Source: BOG-1112 sp964635325 (GTDB taxonomy: Bacteria; Bdellovibrionota_B; Oligoflexia; Oligoflexales; Bog-1112). Taken from it: a stretch of DNA of 61,577 bases. Of the stretch, positions 8,554 through 17,769 are shown one piece after another. The notes beneath the pieces were generated by a model. It worked only from the letters and a program-made list of their open reading frames with translations. It was not told the DNA's origin and ran no database searches. The stretch lies in the NCBI GenBank assembly GCA_964635325.1, contig CAZWOL010000008.1:1-61577 (forward strand). The letters run 5' to 3'. The translations under genes were made by a program, and so were the position numbers. Position 1 is the stretch's first letter. Every line of letters starts with the position of its first letter.

Positions 8554-10046
8554 ATGCATCTCAAAGCTCACTTCCACCAGAACTTGCTGAAATAATCGTC
8601 CAGCTTGAACAGAGAGCACGCAGCGTTGGTCTCGATTTTTTCACAACTTTTTTCGAGCTTGTAGACTACAAAGAGCTCAACGAAATTGCTGCGTACGGAG
8701 GCTTTCCAACTCGATATCCGCATTGGCGTTGGGGGATGGAGTACGAGCGTCTTTCGAAATCCTACACTTATGGACTTTCCGTTATCTACGAAATGGTGAT
8801 CAACAACGATCCATGCTACGCCTATCTTCTACGCGCTAATAGCATGGTGGCTCAAAAGACTGTTGTGGCTCACGTATATGGTCACAGCGATTTCTTTAAA
8901 AACAATTTCTATTTCAGCAAAACCAACCGTAAAATGCTGAACCAAATGGCAAATCATGCCACTGTAATTCGAAAAATTATCGATGAGGTTGGACAAGAAG
9001 AAGTCGAAAACTTCATCGATGTCTGCTTATCTCTAGAAAATCTTATCGACATTCAGTCTCCCTTTAAAGCGCGCAGTAAGGTTCTGACTCAGGAACAAAA
9101 AGAACAGGCTATCAACAAACCAGTAACTAAACTTGAATCCAAACCCTATATGGATTCGTACGTCAACCCAAATGACTTCCTCGAACAACAACAGCGACGC
9201 ATTGTCGATCAAGCCAAAAAACTTCAAGCCTTTCCTGAAGAACCTGAGCAAGACGTCCTTAAGTTTTTGATTGAGAACAGCCCACTCGCAACCTGGCAAC
9301 GACGCATATTGTCGATGATTCGTGATGAGTTCTATTATTTTGCACCCCAAGCTCAGACCAAAATTCTAAACGAAGGATGGGCTACATACTGGCATAGCAA
9401 AATGATGACCTCCATTGCTCCGCTCGAAGCCTCTGAGATTGTCGACTATTGCGACCACTATTCCGGTGTAGTTGCAAGCCAACCCGGGCAACTCAATCCC
9501 TACCGTCTGGGCGTAGAGCTTCTACGTCACATCGAAGAACGTTGGGATAAGGGACGATTTGGCAAAGAGTATTTGGAGATTGAAGACCCCCAAATTCGAA
9601 AAAACTGGGATACAAATGCCGGTCTCGGGACCAAGAAACTCTTCGAAGTCCGCTCATTGCACAGCGATATTACTTTCATTGATGAATATCTGGATGAAGA
9701 TTTTTGCCACAAATCAAAAATGTTTCTTTATGACTTCAATCCACGCACCGGCAAATACGTCATCAGCAATCGTGACTTTAAAGACATAAAAAGATCCATA
9801 CTCAAGCAATTGACGAATGTTGGAAATCCAATCATCAAAGTTATCGATGGCAACTACAAAAACCGAGGTGAAATGCTTCTGCAGCACTATCACGACGGAG
9901 ATGATTTAAAATACGACTATCTTCTCGATTGCATCAAGAACATCTACAAAATATGGACACGCCCTATCCACATTGAAACGGTGATCGAAAATGTCAAGAG
10001 ACGGGTCGCTTTCGATGGAAATGCGCATACAATTGAAAAAGTCTAA
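8550..10046 (+). CDS. spoVR: SpoVR family protein
   Basis: A 498-residue SpoVR/YcgB family protein. The conserved N-terminal core is clear: FPTRYPHWRWGMEYERL near residue 52, then INNDPCYAYLLRANS and VYGHSDFFKNN, and later NEGWATYWHSKMM. SpoVR was named for cortex formation in Bacillus spores but is widespread in non-spore-formers beside PrkA and YeaH; nothing here suggests sporulation. Start ATG overlaps the yeaH stop; the following gene begins inside its last nine codons. Cytoplasmic, no signal peptide. Confidence 0.95.
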   Translation: MNASQSSLPPELAEIIVQLEQRARSVGLDFFTTFFELVDYKELNEIAAYGGFPTRYPHWRWGMEYERLSKSYTYGLSVIYEMVINNDPCYAYLLRANSMVAQKTVVAHVYGHSDFFKNNFYFSKTNRKMLNQMANHATVIRKIIDEVGQEEVENFIDVCLSLENLIDIQSPFKARSKVLTQEQKEQAINKPVTKLESKPYMDSYVNPNDFLEQQQRRIVDQAKKLQAFPEEPEQDVLKFLIENSPLATWQRRILSMIRDEFYYFAPQAQTKILNEGWATYWHSKMMTSIAPLEASEIVDYCDHYSGVVASQPGQLNPYRLGVELLRHIEERWDKGRFGKEYLEIEDPQIRKNWDTNAGLGTKKLFEVRSLHSDITFIDEYLDEDFCHKSKMFLYDFNPRTGKYVISNRDFKDIKRSILKQLTNVGNPIIKVIDGNYKNRGEMLLQHYHDGDDLKYDYLLDCIKNIYKIWTRPIHIETVIENVKRRVAFDGNAHTIEKV

Positions 10047-11673
10047 AATCTTCACGACAATTTGCGTGCTTGCTCTATGGAGCCTGTCTTCGACTTTGGC
10101 GAAAGCACAGACTTCAAATAAGCAGGGATTGCCTGTCTTTCACAACGTCGGAGTCTTACCGCTACAAGTTGATTCTTCACGAATGTCAACACGCGGGCTT
10201 GAACTCGTAATAAAAACCTTCGATCGCTCTTTCTCCAAAGCTGTTCGCGAATCGGGTCGATTTGATGTTCTCGAAGATGAACTCATTGCCAGCTTTTGGA
10301 AAAGCCCTACTGAGCGAAGAACACTTGTGCAGGACTACGATGTTTCTGCGTTTTTAAGCCTGACGCTTGTTCCATCAGAAGATGCGCACTTACTTATCGC
10401 ACGCATCCTGAATACGGATCTAAATATACTTCTTCAGGAAACGGACAACTTAGCGAGCACTGCAATCCATGATGATGACGTAAGCGCAATTGCTCCAAAA
10501 GTTAGGGAATTGTGCTTTCGTCTATTCAATCGCTTGCCTGTCGATATTAGCGTACGTTCCATACAAGGCAAATACATCACCTTAAGCGGAGGCACACAGC
10601 AAGGCTTGTCGATTGGAGAAGAGCTTAACCTTGTAAGACCCATAGTTCACTCCACCAATCCTGCAAACAATGCTTGGACAGACTTTGAAAGCCCTCTGAT
10701 TGGGCATGCAAAAATAATTGAAGTAAAAGAAACAACTTCTATAGGTGAGATAACTCAACTTCTGCGTCCAAACGATATAAAAATAGGAGATGGTGCACGC
10801 TCAGATCGCATTGCTAGCCGCATCTTCTTCAAGGAAAACACGCTACCACCTGGACTTCCAGCTTCTGTACAACAAGCTGTCGCAGTTAGTGAAACACCTC
10901 CAAAAATGACAACACCTCCTCCTATCAAGCCTAAAGTGGTAGAGTCTTCCAAGACTCCAACACCACCTGAAGAGGTCTTTCTCTCAAAGCAATTTCGCTT
11001 CGTCGGACAATATGCTCGAAAAGTATCAGAAGGATTTAGTCTTTACGTTGGACAAGAAGGTTGGTACTACAACGGACCAAGCTCAACACAATCGAAATTA
11101 CGATACTACATACCTCTTAACATGTTAGGCTTTGACTTCACAGGACGCATTGCAGATCAAGTTCTGTATAGCTACGGACTTTCACTTTCCTACGACACAA
11201 CAAAGAGGAACGGAACTTACTCAGCTTATGACTTACATTTTCGCGCGTACTGGGAAGAGCCTTTCCCAATATTTCAAGACGTCGCTCGCTTTAACTGGTC
11301 GTATGGTGTAGAACCTGCACTTGTTGGATTGCGTGTCAACCACGAGCAGTTTGGAGGGTACGATCTCTTCGAATTGCGTCCATTTATTGGTGTGAACGGA
11401 AGTTTGGAACCACTACTTCCCTATCGATGGCTTAGCGAATTTTCGTTCATTCCCTATGAAAATGGAAAAATTGGTTACCAAGGAAAGCTGAGACGTGTAT
11501 CTGCTGCTTGGGGATGGCGCACTACTGCTGGGGTTTTCTACGCTCCTGCACCTAAGGGGGTGCAGATCGGCGCGTCGTTCACCTACGGTAGAACAAAGCT
11601 TACAGATTCAAAATCTATCCACGAAGAATTCTCTCACTATATGATGAAGTTTCATCTCAGCGAACAATTCTAA
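10021..11673 (+). CDS. Exported FlgT/CsgG-like protein with C-terminal beta-barrel-like region
   Basis: A 550-residue exported protein whose start overlaps spoVR by 26 bp, making it the fourth gene of the kinase operon. The ATG at 10021 gives a clean signal peptide (MRIQLKKSK, hydrophobic core, then AKA before QTSN). Residues about 35-170 resemble CsgG/FlgT-like periplasmic domains (a NVGVLPL strand, then a helix-rich part), and YITLSGGTQQGLSIGEEL resembles the FlgT C-terminal domain. A Pro/Thr-rich linker follows (about 275-320), then about 220 residues of alternating aromatic strands ending in a terminal Phe, as in outer-membrane barrels. Function unknown; outer-membrane location is inferred. 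Confidence 0.72.
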   Translation: MRIQLKKSKIFTTICVLALWSLSSTLAKAQTSNKQGLPVFHNVGVLPLQVDSSRMSTRGLELVIKTFDRSFSKAVRESGRFDVLEDELIASFWKSPTERRTLVQDYDVSAFLSLTLVPSEDAHLLIARILNTDLNILLQETDNLASTAIHDDDVSAIAPKVRELCFRLFNRLPVDISVRSIQGKYITLSGGTQQGLSIGEELNLVRPIVHSTNPANNAWTDFESPLIGHAKIIEVKETTSIGEITQLLRPNDIKIGDGARSDRIASRIFFKENTLPPGLPASVQQAVAVSETPPKMTTPPPIKPKVVESSKTPTPPEEVFLSKQFRFVGQYARKVSEGFSLYVGQEGWYYNGPSSTQSKLRYYIPLNMLGFDFTGRIADQVLYSYGLSLSYDTTKRNGTYSAYDLHFRAYWEEPFPIFQDVARFNWSYGVEPALVGLRVNHEQFGGYDLFELRPFIGVNGSLEPLLPYRWLSEFSFIPYENGKIGYQGKLRRVSAAWGWRTTAGVFYAPAPKGVQIGASFTYGRTKLTDSKSIHEEFSHYMMKFHLSEQF

Positions 11674-11721
11674 AGTTCTGCAGCTTTGCTAGATCCACTC
11701 ATAGACCGACATAACGAGACT

Positions 11722-12838
11722 CTAAGAACTCGCTCGATTACTCGAAACCTTTTGACTCAGATACTCTTCGATGAATGGCAGCAGATTGCCATCCAGAATT
11801 TCATCTGGCTCATGGCTTTCAAAATCAGTCCGATGGTCTTTGACCAGTTTGTAGGGATGCAAGACATAGCTGCGAATTTGACTACCAAACTTGATCTCAG
11901 ACTTCGCAGCTTCGACTTCATCGGCTTTCTTTTTGCGAGCATCCATCTCACGTTCGTAGAGTTTACTTTTCAACATCTTCATAGCAGTATCGCGGTTTTG
12001 ATGCTGAGAACGCTGACTCTGACACTGCACCACAATCCCTGTTGGAGCATGGGTAATACGAATTGCAGAGTCGGTCCGGTTAACGTGCTGACCACCCGCA
12101 CCACTCGCTCTGAAAGTGTCTACTCGTAAATCTGCAGGGTTGATGACAATCTCAATTTCATCATCAACAACCGGAGATACAAAAATCGAAGCAAAGCTTG
12201 TGTGACGTTTGGCATTTGAATCGAAGGGACTGATACGCACAAGACGATGCACTCCGCTCTCAGATTTTAGCAAACCAAAAACGTTCTCACCGCTAACTTC
12301 AAACGTTGCACTCTTGATTCCTGCTTCATCTCCCTCTTGCACGTCATGAAGTTCCGTTAACCAACCTCGACGTTCGCAAAAGCGTAAAAACATACGCAAG
12401 AGCATCGATGCCCAATCACAAGATTCGGTGCCTCCAGCTCCTGCATTGATTGTCAGTAAGGCAGGTGACTTATCTAGCGGATCTGTAAGGAGACTTTGGA
12501 TTTCAAGCTGACGTAATTCTGTCTTCAGCCCTGAAACAGCTTGAACGGCTTCATCTGCAAACTCAGGCTCTTCTTGAGCTAGCTCAATGGCAGCACTCAA
12601 ATCGGCAATACGCTCTTCGAATTTTTCAATTTTAGAAATCAGGTTTTCTAGACTCTTCTTTTCTTGAAGAACACCTGATGATTTTTGTGGATCATCCCAA
12701 AACTTGAGATCCGCATTAATTTGGTCTTCGATATCTTTAAGTCGCTGTTGCTTTTGAGCGACGTCAAAGAAACCTCCATACACGTTGAAATTGCTTGGTG
12801 ATTTCTTTAGTCTCGAGATTTAAAGCTGCAATATCCAT
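11722..12838 (-). CDS. prfB: Peptide chain release factor 2, with programmed +1 frameshift
   Basis: Terminates translation at UGA and UAA. Translation starts at the ATG at 12838 (MDIAALNLETKEITKQ), reads 24 codons to CTT then meets an in-frame TGA (12766-12764); a +1 shift to GAC continues as DVAQKQQRLKD, giving 371 residues. The Shine-Dalgarno-like GGAGG (12777-12773) just before CTTTGAC is the classical RF2 stimulator. The stop-codon recognition motif SPF and the catalytic GAGGQHVNRTDSA are both present, which identify RF2 rather than RF1. An in-frame ATG at 12847 is an alternative start. The family's frameshift is autoregulatory: low RF2 favours shifting. Confidence 0.96.
12763..12777 (-). 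promoter_or_regulatory. RF2 +1 recoding site
   Basis: Read on the minus strand, GGAGG, three bases, then CTT TGA C. The internal Shine-Dalgarno, slippery CTT codon, weak UGA stop and following C match the known prfB recoding signal. It joins the 24-codon leader to the main frame. Confidence 0.93.
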
Positions 12839-12891
12839 ACGACCCATCCATGTTTAAAGTAATCACTGAGACCTTTTCGTCGGCCTCTGAA

Positions 12892-12921
12892 TTGACATCT
12901 AAGATCAGTGCAACGTACCAT
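12892..12921 (+). promoter_or_regulatory. Sigma70-type promoter candidate for flbD-motAB
   Basis: TTGACA at 12892-12897 and TACCAT at 12916-12921 are separated by 18 bases. The predicted start near 12928 lies upstream of the TTG start chosen for flbD and downstream of the longest open-frame start, which supports the shorter protein. No sigma28 or sigma54 site was found for this cluster. Confidence 0.45.
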
Positions 12922-13008
12922 AGTATTGGAGAAGAGGCTATCTTACAGTTGGGATTTCTTCTCAGAATCCTCAACTATGCGGCACTGTGCATTAGAGAGG
13001 AAGCGACC

Positions 13009-13203
13009 TTGATCTTACTGACTAAACTCGACAATTCTGCCGTTGCTATCAGCATCGAAGCTATAAAATACATAGAGAGCATGCCTGATACCCTCATTCT
13101 ATTTTTAAATGGTGACTCCATCATCGTTAAAGAAAAAGTTGACGCCATTGTTCATAAAATAACGGAATTTAAAACAAGTATCTTACGAGAAGCAAATATA
13201 TAA
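13009..13203 (+). CDS. flbD: FlbD family flagellar protein
   Basis: A 64-residue FlbD family protein, commonly found just before motA in spirochaetes, Firmicutes and deltaproteobacterial lineages; its mechanism is unclear. The family pattern is visible: MILLTKLDNSAVAISIEAIK, then YIESMPDTLILFLNGDSIIV and KEKVDAIVHKI. The open frame extends to 12850, but the extra N-terminus has no family match, and AGAGG sits 8 bases before the TTG at 13009. It is followed 19 bp later by motA. Confidence 0.85.
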   Translation: MILLTKLDNSAVAISIEAIKYIESMPDTLILFLNGDSIIVKEKVDAIVHKITEFKTSILREANI

Positions 13204-13222
13204 CTATTAAAAGGCATGCAGA

Positions 13223-13978
13223 ATGGATCTAACAAGCCTCTTAGGCCCCTTCGTTGGAATAGGCTGCATTATTGTAGGCCTCTTTATGGAAGGGGGACAC
13301 TTAGCAAGTATCATTCAGTTTACAGCTGCCCTGATCGTACTCGGAGGCATGAGTGGCTCAGTTCTTGTAGCATATCCCCTGGCAGACGTAATTAACGCCT
13401 TCAAAGATATAGGGCTTTTTTTGAAGGCTCCTGCTGCTAACCCTGATCAAATATCAGCAGACATCATTGACCTTGCACAAACCGCACGCAAAGAGTCTAT
13501 ACTCGCTCTCGAGAAAAAACGTGAAGCGATCCAATACGAACCGCTCGCTACTGCAATACGACTAGCTGTTGACGGCACCGACCCCAACATTATTCGTGAA
13601 ACTTTAGAAACAGCACAACACGTCATGATGGAAGAACGAGAAGTCAGCGTTCACTTCTGGGAGGACTGTGGTGCGTTTGCTCCGACCATCGGAATTCTAG
13701 GTGCCGTATTGGGTCTTATTCACGTTATGGAGAACCTTGACAAACCAGAGATGATCGGCCCCGGTATTGCCGTTGCGTTCGTTGCGACGCTATACGGTGT
13801 GGGATCTGCCAACCTCTTTTTTCTTCCTATCGGAAAAAAAATTAAACGCAAAGCCCAGCTAGACTCTATGGCACGTGAAATGGTTATCATCGGAGTGGAA
13901 GGAATTCTTTCAGGACTCAATCCGAAAGTAATTCAGGAAAAACTTTCTGTCTTCGTTGGACACAAAGCGGAGGCATAG
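13223..13978 (+). CDS. motA: Flagellar motor stator protein MotA
   Basis: Inner-membrane stator subunit that, with MotB, forms the ion channel driving flagellar rotation. The 251-residue protein has four membrane segments: residues about 5-22, 30-52, then after a cytoplasmic loop (helices at about 75-145 with the charged rotor-contact region) two more around 150-172 and 182-205. The segment CGAFAPTIGILGAVLGLIHV and GPGIAVAFVATLYGVG are family signatures. Ion specificity cannot be fixed from this. Its stop codon shares a base with the motB GTG start (TAGTG). Confidence 0.95.
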   Translation: MDLTSLLGPFVGIGCIIVGLFMEGGHLASIIQFTAALIVLGGMSGSVLVAYPLADVINAFKDIGLFLKAPAANPDQISADIIDLAQTARKESILALEKKREAIQYEPLATAIRLAVDGTDPNIIRETLETAQHVMMEEREVSVHFWEDCGAFAPTIGILGAVLGLIHVMENLDKPEMIGPGIAVAFVATLYGVGSANLFFLPIGKKIKRKAQLDSMAREMVIIGVEGILSGLNPKVIQEKLSVFVGHKAEA

Positions 13979-14778
13979 TGAGCGGCAAAAAGCAAAAATG
14001 TCCCCCCTTCGAGAACCATGAACGTTGGCTTGTTAGTTATGCAGACATGCTTACGCTTTTATTTGCTGTATTCGTTGTTCTTTTTGCTTTGAAACAAGGC
14101 GGAGCCCCAGAAACAAACAAAGCAGCTGGATCATTGCAAGAAAGTTTTAACACACCACTTGAAGACATACCGATCGATCGTCGCGTTGGTCCTGCAGAAC
14201 AAGGATTTGGAATATTTGAACACCTCAAGGGTGATCAAATTCGAGCACCCCTCATACAGAAGTTTCCTTCTGCAAACAAAGAATCCATTGCTGTAATCGA
14301 TAGTGAAATGCAGCGTTTCAAATTAAAACTGGAAGAACGACTTTATGGACCAGATCGCGTACGCCCAGCCGACAAAGGAGATAAAGGATACGAGCGTGTT
14401 GTATCTGTAGAGCGCACCACCAAAGGCTTTAAGCTTCGACTGACCGCTCGCTACTTTTTTGAACCAGGCTCTACTAATGTTAAACGCGAAGCCATTCCAG
14501 AGCTTGACAAGATCATTGAAGTTCTCAAATCGCTCGGCAAAGATATCACCGTAGAAGGACACACCGATTCGATTCCTCCAAAGGGAGATCTTTCAAACTG
14601 GGAAATCTCCACACTAAGAGCGACAAGTATAGTACGCTACATGATTCGACAGCATGATTTTCCACAGACTCGTCTTTCAGCTGTAGGCTATGCAGACTTA
14701 CGTCCAATTGCTCACAATGGAACCGAAGAAGGCAGGGCTCTGAATCGACGCATCGAGTTTCACGTACATTTGGAATAG
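13978..14778 (+). CDS. motB: Flagellar motor stator protein MotB
   Basis: Peptidoglycan-anchored stator partner of MotA, 266 residues, GTG start overlapping the motA stop. One membrane segment at about residues 18-40 carries the essential ion-binding aspartate in YADMLTLLFAVF (Asp23). A plug/linker region follows, and the C-terminal OmpA-like peptidoglycan-binding domain is clear from VEGHTDSIPPKGDLSNWEIS to ALNRRIEFHV. The segment between residues about 50 and 110 is Pro/charged and periplasmic. Confidence 0.95.
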   Translation: MSGKKQKCPPFENHERWLVSYADMLTLLFAVFVVLFALKQGGAPETNKAAGSLQESFNTPLEDIPIDRRVGPAEQGFGIFEHLKGDQIRAPLIQKFPSANKESIAVIDSEMQRFKLKLEERLYGPDRVRPADKGDKGYERVVSVERTTKGFKLRLTARYFFEPGSTNVKREAIPELDKIIEVLKSLGKDITVEGHTDSIPPKGDLSNWEISTLRATSIVRYMIRQHDFPQTRLSAVGYADLRPIAHNGTEEGRALNRRIEFHVHLE

Positions 14779-14805
14779 AGGACCCTTGGCAGCGAGAGCA
14801 AAAAA

Positions 14806-17121
14806 TTGCATTATCAAAGCACCACCATCGCCTTGTTTTTATCAAGCATCTTAGCGACGCAAGTCGTCAGTGCTCCCACTTCATCCAAACAGGATCCTGC
14901 ATTCAAGAAAATTCTTGATCGCTATACGATCATCGGAGACTTTTCACAAAAAGAAGCAGAGCGCTCAATTAGTTCTCAGATTTTTTGGAAATATCCGATA
15001 ACTGCCCCTTATCCTGCAATACTCCCTGATCTAAGCTTAGGACAAAATGAACGGGACTTACCCTCGACCCCAGGAGAAGGTCGAGCTATAGAGCACATGA
15101 ACCATGGACGAACTCTGTTTTTCGCAGGAAATTTTGAGGATGCAAAAAAAACTTGGCTTGCAGGTCGAGCCAAATACGGTGTTGAGTATCCGTTTCACCG
15201 ACGCAATGATTACTTCATTGGGCTGAGTTTTTTGCAGACAGCAAATCAGACTCGACTTAAAACAAAGCAATGGCAAAATCCAGATGCACGTCGCCAATTT
15301 GCAAATGCTGCAACATTTTTGAGTTGGGCACTCATCAAGAAAAAAGACATCAAAGACCCACAACTCGATGTCGTCACACCCAAAGCATTCTACACGCTTG
15401 CTGCAATCTATTACACTTATCAACGTTTTTCCGGTGCAGTTGGAGTTGCAGAGGAGGGCCTAAAATATCTTGTCGAAACAGATCGCAAAGACTATCGCTT
15501 TGAATTCCATCGCATTATTGCAGAAGCAATGATTCGCAACCGATCGTACCTTCAAGCCATTCAAGAATTGGATACTGCAATTCGCCAAGACCCAACCCCC
15601 CAAGAGGTAGCTGAGGCATTCGGTCGTATTGGTGATGTATTTTTTGATTTGAACAACTACGAACTTGCAGAAGATATGTACGGCTTAAATAAAGAGGTCA
15701 ATGCGATCACAGCTAAGCTGGACCCTGTTCGAACGTTTTTGCGAGGGGAAGCTCTTTTTTGGATGGGACATTTTTCAGAGGCACAGAAAGTACTGTGGTT
15801 TGCCCAGGAACAACTCACATCGATTCCAAATTCTTCCGAACTCTTTGATATCTATGCTCCTTGGGCATCACTACGAATTGCTGATGCTTATCTTGCTCGT
15901 ATGCAGGAGGCGCAAGATAAAAATCAAAAAGAGCTTGCAAAGCAACTGACAAACGAAGCTAAAGTAGCATACGATCGCGTCACTCATCAGTATCGCAAGT
16001 CTGAAGCACGCAAAATTGCTCAGTTGCGACTAGCTTGCTTGCAGTTACCAAATTTTATCGGAAAAAACATCGATCATGCACGTGAAGATTTAGCCGAATC
16101 AAAGACGGGCATACTATCGGGACCCACTAAGGAAATGGCTTGGGCTTGCGAAGTCAACTCATATACACAACGCGAAAAAAACGCTGCGATGGTGGAGCGG
16201 GTTCGTGATTTTGCCAAAAACTTTCCTGAATCCACCTACTCACAAAAATTTGTAGAGCCAGTACGCTCGATGCAAGCTACATATTTAGATGATTATCTAA
16301 AAGAAAAAAATCCACATAGAGCAATCGCTTTTTTTGAAACCAATCGCAAACTTCTGTTTGCGCGCATTTCTCCAAACTCAGCAGATGGATTATTTAGAGC
16401 CTATGTCGATACTCTTCAGTCGAACAAAGCACAAGAATTTTATTCGCACTACCAAGCAAAAGATATGACAGATGAATTGCGCAGACTGGCTTTCCTAGGA
16501 GAGATATTAAATGGCAAAGCAAAGCCTACTTGGAAAAAACTAGCCCTAAAACATTCTTCGGATCTTCAAAAGAAAGCTAAAAAAATTGCGCGCAGCGCTG
16601 ATAACATAGCCTACATCTACCGCATACTACGTTCTCCTTTAGTCACACAAAATCTAGGTTGGATATACGAAAATGCAAAAGAATGGGCGCTTCAAGATCC
16701 CAATATAAATTGCGAATTGCTTTATCTAACACTTTCAAAGCGAGTGGATATCGGACCGCACAGCATAAATCTATTTAAGGAAATCCAAGGATTTGTTGAT
16801 AAACAGGTTCCTGAATTACTAAAAAGCAATAGCTCCTGCGGGCTGAACTATCTCGCATTGGAGCGAAAAGCTGGGCAGGATTACACAAAGGATTATGCAC
16901 AAAAGTGGCTTGAACGTACGCCATGGGGCATCAATAAACCTCTTCCTGAAATGTTCTGGCAAGCGTCTGAGACTTTGGAAAAGCTCAATGACACCGAATC
17001 AGCAACTAAGTTATGGAAATTTCTAAAAGATAAACTTCCTTCCGACGCGCCCGAAGCAAAACTCTCAGCCCTGCGCCTTAATCCGACGGTTCCTGAGACA
17101 CAGAAGTTTTGGTCACAGTAG
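14806..17121 (+). CDS. Large exported TPR-like protein
   Basis: A 771-residue exported helical repeat protein, 27 bp after motB and so probably in the motor operon. The TTG start at 14806 gives a signal peptide (MHYQSTTIALFLSSILATQ, ending about VVSA). Repeats of TPR character are seen through residues about 85-420: alternating helices with tyrosine/alanine spacing such as FAGNFEDAKKTW, YQRFSGAVGVAEEGL, YLQAIQELDTAIRQDP, and YELAEDMY. The rest is helical, resembling the alpha-ring of soluble lytic transglycosylases, but no catalytic SLT domain is present. Its partner and role are unknown; a periplasmic scaffold near the flagellar motor is an inference from context. Confidence 0.8.
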   Translation: MHYQSTTIALFLSSILATQVVSAPTSSKQDPAFKKILDRYTIIGDFSQKEAERSISSQIFWKYPITAPYPAILPDLSLGQNERDLPSTPGEGRAIEHMNHGRTLFFAGNFEDAKKTWLAGRAKYGVEYPFHRRNDYFIGLSFLQTANQTRLKTKQWQNPDARRQFANAATFLSWALIKKKDIKDPQLDVVTPKAFYTLAAIYYTYQRFSGAVGVAEEGLKYLVETDRKDYRFEFHRIIAEAMIRNRSYLQAIQELDTAIRQDPTPQEVAEAFGRIGDVFFDLNNYELAEDMYGLNKEVNAITAKLDPVRTFLRGEALFWMGHFSEAQKVLWFAQEQLTSIPNSSELFDIYAPWASLRIADAYLARMQEAQDKNQKELAKQLTNEAKVAYDRVTHQYRKSEARKIAQLRLACLQLPNFIGKNIDHAREDLAESKTGILSGPTKEMAWACEVNSYTQREKNAAMVERVRDFAKNFPESTYSQKFVEPVRSMQATYLDDYLKEKNPHRAIAFFETNRKLLFARISPNSADGLFRAYVDTLQSNKAQEFYSHYQAKDMTDELRRLAFLGEILNGKAKPTWKKLALKHSSDLQKKAKKIARSADNIAYIYRILRSPLVTQNLGWIYENAKEWALQDPNINCELLYLTLSKRVDIGPHSINLFKEIQGFVDKQVPELLKSNSSCGLNYLALERKAGQDYTKDYAQKWLERTPWGINKPLPEMFWQASETLEKLNDTESATKLWKFLKDKLPSDAPEAKLSALRLNPTVPETQKFWSQ

Positions 17122-17245
17122 AATTTTGACTCTACGAAATTTCAGTAATTTCAAAAATCAACTCAATGCAACTCGCACATATGAATCTATATACAGCTTA
17201 AATACTAGGTGGTTCAAAGAATTTAAAAAAAACGCATTAGACACC

Positions 17246-17306
17246 TTGACTCCACTTACTGATTTGCTAGGGAGCTCTTGCAACGACACTTATTCACTGG
17301 AGTCAA
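17246..17306 (+). promoter_or_regulatory. Inverted repeat before the winged-helix gene
   Basis: TTGACTCCA (17246-17254) and its exact inverse TGGAGTCAA (17298-17306) flank 43 bases. The second arm contains the GGAG Shine-Dalgarno of the gene starting at 17310. It could be an autoregulatory operator or an RNA stem that hides the ribosome site. No strong promoter was identified. Confidence 0.4.
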
Positions 17307-17309
17307 AAC

Positions 17310-17768
17310 ATGGAAATTCAAGAAAACGAACTATGGAAATCTATTGTAAGCGCCATCGAATCTTTACCAGAAAGTAGCTCAGTCCCCCGTCAACTTTATC
17401 GTTATTTGCAAAACGTGCTCTCTCGTGAAATGTGCATCGACATTGATCCAAACAATGTTTGCATCAATCATCGCGCATTGGATCTTTCAAAACGAAGAAA
17501 AATTCACAAAGTGTTTGAGGTCTTTCTCAATCACGGAGACCAAAGATTGAGTCGCAGCTCTCTCATCGAGCATATTTACACAGGCCCAACAGACGACTCA
17601 TCGTTTCGACAACAAACCTGTCGCAATCATAATGTTGTCAAACTCCTTAGCCGAGCACGTAAATTGGCTACGCGTACTTTTTCAGCAGAACACGGTCTTG
17701 GCTTTCAATGGTTTCCCTACGATTCCGCTACCCAAACTTGGAAGTTGTACTCTCTTCGAGAGGAATAG
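17310..17768 (+). CDS. Probable winged-helix DNA-binding protein
   Basis: A 152-residue protein. The central part from NHRALDLSKRRKIHKVFEV through LSRSSLIEHIY to NVVKLLSRARKLATR has the shape of an OmpR-type winged-helix effector domain: a 'leading strand - LDLS - helix - LSR.LI - recognition helix' order. No receiver domain is attached, so it would act as a stand-alone regulator. It has its own short intergenic region (188 bp) after the motor operon and is convergent with the LpxH-like gene, one base apart. The DNA-binding call is from pattern only. Confidence 0.65.
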   Translation: MEIQENELWKSIVSAIESLPESSSVPRQLYRYLQNVLSREMCIDIDPNNVCINHRALDLSKRRKIHKVFEVFLNHGDQRLSRSSLIEHIYTGPTDDSSFRQQTCRNHNVVKLLSRARKLATRTFSAEHGLGFQWFPYDSATQTWKLYSLREE

Positions 17769-17769
17769 T

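Noticed and set aside
8550..10046. SpoVR as evidence for sporulation
   Set aside because: SpoVR is widespread in non-sporulating Gram-negative bacteria, and no other spore gene is present.
12850..13008. N-terminal extension of FlbD
   Set aside because: It has no family match, lies largely upstream of or across the predicted promoter, and the TTG at 13009 has a good ribosome site.
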